64,000 bases of DNA, from NCBI GenBank assembly GCA_008933995.1, contig WARS01000169.1, positions 124,001-188,000 of the forward strand. Reading direction: 5' to 3'. A model generated the notes under the pieces. That model was not told where the DNA came from. It saw nothing but the letters and a program-made list of their open reading frames with translations, and searched no databases. Position 1 is the stretch's first letter. Every line of letters starts with the position of its first letter. This document shows positions 33,691-44,400 of the stretch, one piece after another. The position numbers and the translations under genes are program-made. The DNA comes from Datnioides undecimradiatus (taxonomy: Eukaryota > Chordata > Actinopteri > Lobotiformes > Datnioididae).

Positions 33691-35184
33691 ATCAAACTAA
33701 CATTACCTTAATCCCAGCCTTAACCGAGAAGTCTTACTTCCCTGAAACCACGGCTGTTGGCTAAACTTCAACTTTCCCCTGCATTGTTTCCGTGCAAACA
33801 AGCATGGATTATCTTAAATGTAAATTCGTGATGTTTTGTTTGCATAACTGGGTCACTCTGTTTATGTCTGGGTTTTATTGCAGTGGCTTGTGGAGGAAGT
33901 CCTCACCTCTTCATTGGATCAATGAACTGAGTCCCAGGTATCCAAGGCGACAATACCAGCCTCGGGCGTTCCAGGCAGCAGGTGAGGAGCTTGATCACTC
34001 TTAGAACTACATAACTGGATTTTTAATGCTCACACCGGAGCTGTTGGAAATACAGGCTGGACGTATTGTCACCTCATAAAGTTGTTGTGGTGAACGTGCT
34101 AGCAAACCGCGTTTACACCTCCAACAAACACAGAGCGACATTAGCATTTAGTCGGAATCGTGTTTCTGCCCACCTGGTATTCAGCCTCCTTCGGCCCTAA
34201 TCTCCACAAACTCCGGGAGGTACTTGCATCCAGCGGGTTTATTAATATTATTTTTTGCCTAAAACAAAAAAAATAAAAAACACATCCGCTGCCAGCTGCT
34301 GGTAATGGGGTTGATGAGACAGGGAAGATGAAACCAAAACAGTGAAGTAAAACCAGAGCAATAACTTGAAACACACTAAAAAGCTCTGCAGTCGTGCACA
34401 GTTATTGTGGCAAGTAACTGTATCATTATTCATAACAGACACGAAGCAACATTGAGGCATTCATTCACTTGAGTCACATTTCAGTCCGATACACACGATA
34501 CAGACGCTCTTCTGTTCTTGACGGTACTGTACAGGTTTTTGCTAAATACAGCTGCCATATGCTGCAAAATCAGGTTTTAGCATAGATGCAACTTTAGCAA
34601 CTGGAGAGCTTCAATCAAAGACGAGCAAAGAAGGAAACAACGTTTTCACTCCTGACTTGCCTCAGCGAGCTGCACGCACTATATCGATCTGACCGGTTTA
34701 AGTTGGCCTGTGATTGGTGGCGACAGGCCAGTGTTTCACCACTTTGAGTCACCTGTGATTTACAGGACAGGCCTTTGAGTGTGAAGTGCTCTGAGCGCTC
34801 CCTGTACCTCCGCTTCTGTTCCTGACAGCAGGTCTGATCAGTGAGACTTAGCAGACGAGGCTGGTAACCAAAACAGAGGAGGGGAGGTGGAAACACACAG
34901 CGCAGTGCACTCACTCTCTAATCACTGTGTACAAGCATCACACCCACATCTGGAGTCATCTTTCCATGTGTGTGAGGGTGAAAGACGGCGAGTGTGAACA
35001 GGAGTTTAGTCAGAACGACTGGCAGAAAAGGTGTGCGGCGGTTTGTGTGTCTGCGGTTTGTTGAGGCTGCACAGGAGGCCGAAGGGTTGCTGGTTTGATT
35101 CCTGCGAGTGATGTCACCGAAAGTGTCACTATTCTGTGTCACCAAGAGGAACTGGACATTAACACTGGAAAAGTGCAAATCTAC

Positions 35185-35217
<33 letters not shown>

Positions 35218-37765
35218 ATGTGTGTGTGCAGATATCGAGCTACCCACCCCTCCAAAGGGACCTCGCCCTTGTATTCAGTCATTTTAATGACAAACACATT
35301 CTCTTCTTTTGGACGCACACACACGCACAAACACACGCGCACGTACGTACGTACACTCCTTCTTTCTGCCATGCATTTGACAGTGATGCACGGCATTGTT
35401 TTATTTGGCCAAAATGAGACTCAGATGTGTTGAACGGGTCCGATAAACAACCTGCAGCGAGCCAGCCGCTTCATCAGGCTGCATTACACAGAGTCAGTGG
35501 AAAAGCCTGCAGTTCTGACCCCTTGCTTCAAATTAAGGCGAGGGTTTTTATTAAAATATTTCATCCCTGGGATCCAAATGAGACTTCACTGTCTTACTGC
35601 GGGACCCAGCATTACATATTGCTAGCTTGTGTTCTGGTTGGACCTGCCAGATGCGAAGCCTGCAACTTATTTCTGGTCCATACCCCCACTCTAAGAAAAC
35701 CTGGGAGAGGAACAAAGTCAGGACCAGCAACTGATTCTCGTCATATAAACCGATGTAGCTCTGCGTTTTGCATCTCCACCCTGATTTTAGCGATTTTGAC
35801 TCATCACACATCGTTTTCTTTGGAGGCTGTCAGAGAAAACTCCACAGAGAAACCCCCAAACCTCCAGAGGAGAAAAAAAAAACCCATTCAGCCTTCGTTT
35901 GGTTTTAGTGCTTTTACAACTGAACTGTAGAGAAATGAATTAAAAGTGTTGATGTAATTAAAAAAAATAGATGATGTACATTGATTTTCATTCCCAGTTC
36001 ATATGGCTATTCAGTACTCTCCACGCTTAGCTCGACACCAGAGAGCTTGAGTAAATATGCCTGTGAAAGCTCGCTCAGCCTTAAGCGATCTGTCGTAAGC
36101 TCAAATACCAAACCCAAACACGCTCACTCATTTTCTTTTCACAACAATGTTTCACTGCTTTGCAGTTAAATATATCTGCATCACAGTGACGTTACAGTAA
36201 TATTCACACACTCTTTCCTTTGGAGACAAAGGGGACATCCACAACTACTGAGCACTGCATTTTACTTTTATGTATTACGTATTTCAAACTGCATTTCGAG
36301 CTTCAACTTGCTATGCATTCGTCCTATAAAGATTAATTATATTTAATTTTAGTTTTGGTCACATTGCTTCAGTGCAACACATAAAGCAGACATCCCTGAC
36401 AGCCTTAGCTGCACTGGTGCTAATTTTCAAACTGTAACATGCTAGCAAGCTAAATTACTAGCTACTAAAGCGCCAACTGCCTATGTCCCCTCTGAATCTC
36501 AACCACTGTGACAAAACAGCGATCCTTTAGCGTGAATTTCATTTTGGAGGTGAGGAAGACGTTGTGTTGACAGATCCAGCGAGAAGCCTTGTTGGGGATG
36601 CAACGATTGTGTGGCGGCAGTGTAAATGACTGCGTTTTCAATGAGCTTGTTTGTCCCACAGGGAACTGAAGCTTTCTTGCGTGCAGCTCAGGTCGACTGC
36701 GTCAAACTGGTGAATACATTGTGCATACCCGCACAAATGCCAGAGAAAACAACCATCATGCCCTGCTGTTGTGACGCACTGGCCACTGTCTTTGACACTG
36801 CGGGTTTCTCCACTGCTGTTTGGTCGTAGCCAATCCCGCACTTGAAATTTGGGTTTGATGTTCGTTTTTTTTTGCCAAAGTTTGCAAACGTGCACCTGCA
36901 ACTGGTCACGTAAAAGCCTGTAACTCTACTCCTGCTGGTTATTGCGCAAGGTAACTCGCTGATATAGGGTAAACTAAAGCTGGGCCCCTGATCTGATTCA
37001 TCGTAGCCTTGGAAACGCTACGTAACATGCACAATAGTCATAGCATTTAGCTTCAGGGCCGTGCAGCGTTCAGGAACAGTTCCGCAAAATGTGATGGCAA
37101 CCATCAAATTGGATGAGTGTTCTTCACCTTCTTCAGCTGAGATATCCCACTCTGCTCGGCACCATCTTTAACTTCCATCTTCCTCTGCTGCATAGCGCTA
37201 GGGAAGACAGACGATTGGCTCCAGGAGGAAAGCAAATAGTTAGCTATTGATACAGCACAATTTGATGCTTGTGCACTGAGAGAAAGTCTAAATGACTCTT
37301 AAACATCAACAGGTACAATTGTATGTCAGCCTCTACAGCTGGAAAATGTACTGGAACCTGTTGATTACTCGTAGGCCCACTGAGCAGCTGATACTCACTG
37401 TCTCCGCACCACAGTAAATGAAGTTTTACTACCAGCACACAACAGCCAGAAACTGGTCTAACTGGTATTGATCAACAAGCTTATCGACCCCCCGCAGATT
37501 ATTACAGTCAGCTTTTGTGCAAGCAGCTTGTTCCCCTCAACAACTGCTTAATCAGTTCCTCCTTATGCACTCACACACACACACACAGAGGTTGACCCCG
37601 GGGGGAGGAAATTGAATTAGCAGAGTGTAATGCAGCTCCTTGTGTGTGTAATCAGAGCAGACTCAGAATACAGGGCCATTGTAAGTCACTGTGGTCAGAG
37701 TCGGAGAGCCAGCGACCGCTGGGGGAAGCTGCCCTTATCACTAGATATGATTACAGCTGGGGGAG

Positions 37766-37803
<38 letters not shown>

Positions 37804-38427
37804 AGTGAGATTTGTGTGGGAGTCATGGCTGACTGACTGCATGGGGAATGTGCGTCCACATGCTCGCGATCGCGCGGGAGCGAGTGTGTGAGAGCAGCGC
37901 CGAAAAATGCTGGAACGGCGACGGATGCGGAGGAGCTTTTTGCACGTACAGAAATAACACCGGCATTTCTGACATTCATCACCGCGAGCCCCCCTCAGAT
38001 CTCTCTGGACGTGGGGCTTTTATATCCTGCGGTAATGACAAAAGAAAGCCCTTTTTTTTTCTTGCTTGTTGTTTCCACTATCATTGTTTGGCGCGGGCTG
38101 CAGGCTGTGTTTTCCACGGTGGATGTCATTGTTTTTCGCTGTCTGTTAATTATTTTCGTGCTGGTATTTTGCCTCCTCCTGATATAGTGTTTCCTGCTAT
38201 TGTCTCTTTCGACCAGGCTGGCTGACACTGGACCAGAGCCAACCTGGTCCCTCCTACCTCAAAATGCACGCAGGCAGACAACCCATACACACACACAGAT
38301 AAATCCCATAAAGTAAATAAAAATAATAATGACAACAACAGCAACAATAATAATAAATTTGTGACCAAGAATACACACAAATACCTCTGACATCCTTCTC
38401 TTGGCACTTGAGAGAAAACACAAGACC

Positions 38428-38428
<1 letters not shown>

Positions 38429-38469
<41 letters not shown>

Positions 38470-38530
38470 TTGTGTGTGTCCACTAGTCAGTGCAGAGGGG
38501 TTAATCTCTCTCTCTCTCTCTCACTCTCTC
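38429..38530. repeat. (GT)n and (CT)n microsatellites
   Basis: (TG)19 at 38,429-38,466, then about 40 bases later a (TC)n run at 38,507-38,530. Confidence 0.95.
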
Positions 38531-39529
38531 TACACCTCGATTTCTCCCTCCCTCCCTCTGTTGCCTTTTGTTGCGGCCCCTCACTTTCTCAACACTTGGA
38601 CAGAGGGAACCGATACCGTGCCTGTGTGTGTATGTGTGTGTGTGTGTGTGTGTGTGTATGTGGCTGTGCGCGTGTGCAGCCTGGGTGTCCTCCTCGCCAC
38701 TCTCGATCTCTCTCTGGACTGAACTGTACGTGAGCATGACTGACGGGACTTTCTAACACACTCCTCCATGCTGAATGTTCACACCGCAGACTGGTAAGTC
38801 AGTGCTTGCGCTTGGGAAAGTTGTCTTGTCTTGTGCAGAGGGTGTTTAGTGGGTTGCCGAGGGATGAACCTGTGTGAAAATGCCACTTTGTATGTGTGTG
38901 TGTGTGTGTGTGTGCAGGTGGGAAACTCCTGTCTAAAATGCAACAGGTCATTTGTAAATGTGGACTTTATGTTTTCTTTGTTTCACATTTCCACGGTAAC
39001 ATTCCACGGACATGTAAAGATGTGAAATGCTATCTTCCCGTGCTGTCTCTCCTTCCCTCCGCTCCCCATTCCACTTCTTCCCCCGATCCCCCTCTCTGCG
39101 CGGCCCAAGTTACTCAAGTTACCGGCTTCCTCTTGTTGTTATGAGCCCCGTGGTTTCTATGCAGCACTCTGAGGGCGCTCCCACGCTCTCCCAAAGAGAA
39201 AGAAAGGAAGCAAAACAGCGATAACCATTTCGGAGCCACAAAAGAAGTGAGAGAAGCATGCTTGGTTTTGCCCCATGTCTCCTCTCGGCATCTGCACGCA
39301 CGCTTTTGTCCCTTTAACACTAAGCAACTTGGAAAAAATGTCTCTGTCCTTTGCATCTCTGGTTGGCAACTTCTTTTTTTTTTGTTTTCTGGACAAAAGT
39401 TTTCTCTTTTCTTCGGAGGTGGTGGGGTGGCTGAGGTGGTGAGAAAATTGGAAACAGAACCACCCACAGTGGAAGTGAGTCAGCCCGGCATTTAGTGGTG
39501 TGTTGACTTTGGAAATGGCAGGGACTGAA

Positions 39530-39561
39530 GGGGGTGGGGTGGGGGGGTGGGGGTCGAGGGG
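39530..39561 (+). other. G-quadruplex-forming motif
   Basis: Five G-runs of 5, 4, 7, 5 and 4 bases are separated by loops of 1, 1, 1 and 4 bases. One-base loops are the most stable arrangement for a parallel G-quadruplex. A GGTGCT hexanucleotide repeat follows at 39,562-39,586. Confidence 0.85.
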
Positions 39562-42500
39562 TTGCTGGTGCTGGTGCTGGTGCTGGGGGACAGATGAAAT
39601 CGTCAGAAGGAAAGAGGAACAAACAGAAAGTGTCAGTTTGCGCGTGTTTTCTGCCGAGGGTCTCTCTGAATCTCTGCACGGGTTGAGCTGAGCTGTGTAC
39701 GACAGGCATTCAAGCAGAGAAGAAGAGTTGACTTAGGGGAGAGGAGAGGTAGAAGCCAGGGGCTGTTTATAAAGGGAGGGAGCGGCTTGTGTCCATCTGG
39801 GACAATCCCAACTGCTGAAAGCTTCCCCACCCTGATCCCAAACATCTCTTTCCCCCCTCTCTGCCTCTGCCTTTCTCACTGTCTCCCTGTTGCTCCTACA
39901 CAATAAGGTGCAAATAGGTCTGTTTGGCTGCAACCTACAAAACGCATCAACATATTGCATTTCCTTCTTTTGACAGACACAATGCATTATATTATTTTCT
40001 TTATATTCTTTTCCTGGCAACCTTCATCATGCTCTGCCTCTTTCCTCTTCTCTCCATATTTGCAGCTCACCGTGCCACATGTATTTGCCCCTAACAATAT
40101 GAAAAACGCTACAAAGGCTGAGGGTTCTCCCCGTTTCCATGCTCGTGTCCACTATATGTTGTTTAGTTCCACATGTCCTGCAACACAAAGAGACATTTCC
40201 AGCTGAAACTTGATTTCCCACAATCCTCCCGGCATGCAACTAAGTGTTGATGACTAGACACATGAGGAGAAGCTATGGTCTTCCACATATCAAATGGATT
40301 ATATTAACCAGCAAGCTGTAGCCAAATGTGTTCTGCCAGATTAGAGATGAAGGCAGCTGTTTACTAAAGCAGCCAAAAAGCTGAGCTCAGGTGAAAAAAA
40401 TCTATTAAATATAAATATAGAATATCTATACACCATTTTACACATGTCCTCTTTGTCATTATCATCCTTTTTCAGTCATCGCTGACTGTTTTCTTTCCCA
40501 GCAACTGGTTTACACAGCCATATCTGCCTCTGTAGTCCTCTCCTTTGTCTAGCTTGCTTCACCACCCTCCGTCTCCTTCTCCTCTTCCCCTGCCTTCCTC
40601 CCACTGCGCTGCCTGTGTATCCAGCGATAAGAGGACAGCGACGGTAGCACTTCCTCTCGCCACAGGAAGCAGGAAGTGTTGATTTCCAAAGCAGCCTCTC
40701 CGGGCAGACTCTGCTCTCGGTCCACAGGGATCCGCGCACATGCACACACGCGGGCTGCGCACAGTCCCAGACATGCATGATGCATGCGTGCATGCAGTGC
40801 AGCTGGGATACAGATACAGATATGCATGAGTTATTTGTGTGTGTGCATGTGTGTGTGTGTGTGTCACCTGTCTGCAAACAATGATTTCACTATGTCATTG
40901 CTGCCTAATGGTTTTCATGGGAAACCACATGGGAAGCGGCGCACTCTGTGTAGGTTTGACCTCGGGGTCGGCTGGCATGATTGGCTAATTACTCCTCTAA
41001 TCACAGCAAATATTTTGTTATCGCCCTCTGTGACCGTGCAGGCCGGGGGTGGCGCTGTTGAGCTTAAAACAACACAAACAACCATTCATCAGTTAATGGA
41101 TTCCAGTTAGACTTCAGGGTGGGAGGGCTGGTTGTGTGTAAGAGAAAAAGAGAGAGAGAGAGCGAGAGAGAGGGGCTGACAGTAAATGGAAAGCGGGCGG
41201 ATAAAGAATAGAGCCTCTGAGGGCAAAAACTCCGTCTCAGCGATCGCCTCCTGTTCTCCTGTGCTCCTGTTTGTTGTCAGATTAAGATTTTTATAATTGT
41301 GGTGGTGGTTTCCTGGTGTGTGGTTTTCTAAGTCAATTCTGCCAAAGCACTGACATCATCACCTCTTTAATAAATTAAAACAATGTGTTCAGCGTCCTGA
41401 AACCGGGCAGAAAGCAGCAGAAGCACAGAGAAGATGTTACTTTATTTGGGAAAATGTCGCAAACCTAAGTTTTCACTTGTTCCAAGATAGTTTTAGGAGC
41501 GTGGTCATTTTCAGCGCGTGACACACATGAACTGCAGCCTGTTTAGAAAAGCAAGTGGAATTATGGTGAATGGATCCTAGTTTGAAATAGATTTATTTAG
41601 AAAGGAAGCCTGAAAAGTGGGAACTTGGAGAGTCAGAGAATACGGAGCAACAGACCTGCAGGAAAAGTAAGAAGGAGGTTGTGCGATGCTTTTCTAAATG
41701 CTCCCTTTGCTCTCTTGTGGCTTCACTATGAACTGCCTTGAATGGGGGAAGAGAGAAACAGATTGAACCTGGTTAAAATAGTGTGCGCAGTGTCACTGAC
41801 CGACTGTACATTGCATTTAAAGTTCATACCAGATAATCCAACATGTCTATGACAGCGTGTGATGTGATGACGTACTCCCAGGTGTTAAAGGCAGTCATGT
41901 TAATATGTTTCAAAGAATGTCATGTCCTGTTGGCCAGAGTAGTCCTACGATGCATATATACACAGTCGGAGTGACCCACTGACCAAAATGTGGGAATTTC
42001 ACCTTTCTTTAGTCTTTTGTTAAATAAAGAAAATCATATTCAATATTATTATCAATATTATTTCAAGAATATCAACTGCAGCACCAAATTCTGATTATTT
42101 TTACAATTTTATTAATGTACTGATATAAATATTTTTTTTCCAGATTAGTCATTTAGTGTATAAAACACGAGAGAACACTAAAAAAAGAATGGCCCACAGC
42201 ATCACATCTCGTTTTGTCCATCTAAAAGTCCCAAAGAGATTTAATTTACTGTCATGTGAAGAAAAAGCGGCGCATTTACACACTTGAGAGGGAAGTTTAG
42301 AATTTTACTTAAAAAAATGTTTAAATTATTCATATATTATCAAAAAAAAAAGGTCAAAAAGATTTATTATATTTCTTAGATTACGTGGACAGGATTTAGG
42401 GTCTGGCTATACGAGCCCTTTAAGTCTTTATTATTGCTGTATGCATTAGCTGTCTTAACTGGTTACTGAATGTCCCGAATGGGGTTACAGGCAATTGCTA

Positions 42501-42749
42501 ATGGGGGCATGTGCTCTGAGACGGCGAAAACAATATGAAGGATATGAGGGAGGAGAATAAGGTTGGCAGTAGGTTGAGGGGAAGAAAGAAACAAAGAGGA
42601 AAAGAAAGGAGGGAAACTGAAGTGACACCTGTGAGTGTGACAGAGGAGTTTAGAAGGAGCGAGAGCAAAGAGGCCGGAGCAAAACTGAGTGGATACGAAG
42701 AGATTTGGGCGATTAGGAAACGCTGGAGATGTGAGCCTAAACTATGAGC

Positions 42750-42782
42750 GGGTCACAGGGGTCAAGAGGGGTGAGGAGGTCA
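42750..42782 (+). promoter_or_regulatory. Consensus DR3 vitamin-D response element with extra half-sites
   Basis: GGGTCA (42,750-42,755), CAG, GGGTCA (42,759-42,764) is a direct repeat with three-base spacing in which both halves match RGKTCA exactly, the canonical VDR/RXR element. Twelve bases on, AGGTCA (42,777-42,782) is preceded at two-base spacing by GGGTGA (42,769-42,774), a half-site variant used in the human osteocalcin element. Four half-sites fall in 33 bases. The site is about 36 kb beyond the vdra stop codon and 11 kb before the next promoter. Confidence 0.55.
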
Positions 42783-43084
42783 GAGTGGGCCCGGCGGCTC
42801 TACTTAGAACAGGATATCCTGCGAGGAAAGCCCATCTGTCTCTCTGTCTCTCTCCCTCGTTCTGTGTCTTAAATTCCCACAGAGGGCACGGCGGAGAGGA
42901 GAGGTGTAACCTTTCACTGAAAACACCAGAGAAAACAACGAGCGACCGAGAAGCTTCGCCGACATCAATCATAGGTGACAGAGACAGATAGCACGAATGC
43001 ATGCCCCATGTGTCTTCACCGGGGAGTGGAAAACGTGTTTCATAGTGCGTGATGATATCTCTATCGTGTTTCCACCTTGTGCTG

Positions 43085-43178
43085 GTGTTTGTCGCTGTTT
43101 TCCTCCGTTCACTGCAGGAGCTGCAGCAGCCAAGATAAATCTGCCTGCAGGGACAATAAAGTGTATCTTATCTTAGCC
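43085..43178 (+). mobile_element. LINE/SINE-type 3' tail
   Basis: The sequence ends GGGACAATAAAGTGTATC followed by TTATCTTA. Fish L2/CR1-type LINEs and the SINEs that share their tails typically end in a GGGATCAATAAAGTATCT-type sequence with short TCT-containing tandem repeats. Only the last about 90 bases are visible and no reverse transcriptase remains. Family assignment is from memory. Confidence 0.4.
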
Positions 43179-43179
43179 A

Positions 43180-44155
43180 GACAGACAGTGTGTGAAAATA
43201 TCAAATCATCCCGCTTCTATTTTAAATATGCTCAGGCTTGATGTTAATAGCAGCACGCTGGACCCTGGAAACACACGGTTATAGAGTTATGGAATCGAAA
43301 ATTGCGTCCCGGGCCTGGGTTACAGGGTTGTCCGAGATGAGAACAGTAACATTCAAACTCAAGCATTACCAAATAATTCAGAATGGCGAGGCTCCTTTAA
43401 GAAAACTATGCTAGACATCTAATAACAGGAAACGACCCAAAACACAAGATTTTGGTTTTGTTGTTTCAAAGCTGCAGACATCTGACAGCCAGCCTTTTGT
43501 CACGTGTCGGTGTGAACTTGCATACAATGTCCCACCTCTGTTCATGAGATTAACCCGTTCAGTTTCCTCTCTCAATTTGAAATAGAGTGAATATTATAAA
43601 TATGGCAAAATAACATAATAAAAACACGAGAACAAAAGTTCACATTTTATGTTTTTGATTTGCTCATATTGAGACTGTTGGGCCACTTGAGGATAATTCT
43701 AGTTTATTACAAATAGGGTTCAGTGACACTGTGTTTGTATTTCCCATTAACTGGACCTTGACTAACTGGAATAACTCAAAGTTCTCATAGTTATCAAGCT
43801 TGCTTGTGGTCAGTTAGCTCAGAAATGCCGTCTTAAATGCTGGTGTGACCGATCCTCAGAAATAATTTTGTACTTTCCAAGTTTGTTGCTGAGATCTGGG
43901 AATGTGTCAAACTGGGAATGTCAACAAACAAGAGATCAGGTGATCACCCTGGTCCTCTACAAACTTTGTGGTTCGCCAAACGAGGGAACAGTCGGAAAGA
44001 TTTACAGTGAAATTCTTATCCGACCTGTCCTCAGCAAACATCAATCACTGTTTACAGACTGATTTCCTGGATCAGTGTTAATCCACTGTACTTGCCGTAG
44101 ATGTGCTGTACCTCCAGATAAAGTGCTTTTGATAATCCTGATAAAAAAACCTACC
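43180..44155. other. Non-coding stretch
   Basis: No gene seen. The part from about 43,860 to 44,155 may be the 3' flank of the adjacent mariner relic. Confidence 0.5.
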
Positions 44156-44157
44156 TG

Positions 44158-44400
44158 ATTTATATTTGGCTGCCGTCCGCTCTGAAGTGGTGACCTTGCG
44201 CGCTGATACTCCAATCCCAGCGCTCCTGCCACACTTTGAAAGGACTTGTACTGTCCTGTTCTCTGATTGGGTCAAAGACCATCTGCAAAGCATGCTGGAT
44301 GTCCCCTACTGTGTCAAAGCGGTGATCCCTTAGCTTTGTTTTCATTGTGGGGAGAGGAGAGACAAAGGGAACCAAATCAGCTGAGTATGGATGGGAAGCG
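44158..44400 (-). pseudogene. mariner-like transposase C-terminal relic
   Basis: Read on the minus strand from about 44,400 down, the frame gives HPYSADLV, then MKTKLRDHRFDTVGDIQ and KVWQERWDWSISAQGHHF. These correspond to the HPPYSPDLAPxDFFLFPxMK, LKGRRFDTVEEIQ and KWQRRWDRCIxAQGDYFEGD motifs at the end of mariner-type transposases. In the family the last catalytic aspartate follows SPDLAP; here that stretch is altered by small indels and the aspartate is missing, so the enzyme would be dead. The N-terminal DNA-binding domain and first two catalytic residues were not found. A second frame (44,041-44,232) continues into the 3' end. Confidence 0.75.

Larger units (their letters stand above)
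33691..43080. other. Non-coding interval with microsatellites and a regulatory-looking core
   Basis: No gene recognised. Contains (GT)n at 35,187-35,216, 37,767-37,797, 38,429-38,466, 38,632-38,656 and 38,893-38,915; a G-quadruplex motif (39,530-39,561); a homeobox-motif-rich patch (40,975-41,060); and the DR3 cluster at 42,750-42,782. Open frames here are short or simple sequence. Confidence 0.6.

Noticed and set aside
35427-35930. 167-codon open frame
   Set aside because: No domain, ordinary codon mix, ends in an A-run, no promoter or splice sites. Judged chance.
36663-36708. Exon-like segment after CCCACAG, open as GTEAFLRAAQVDCVKL
   Set aside because: Very short, weak donor, no partner exons and no known match.
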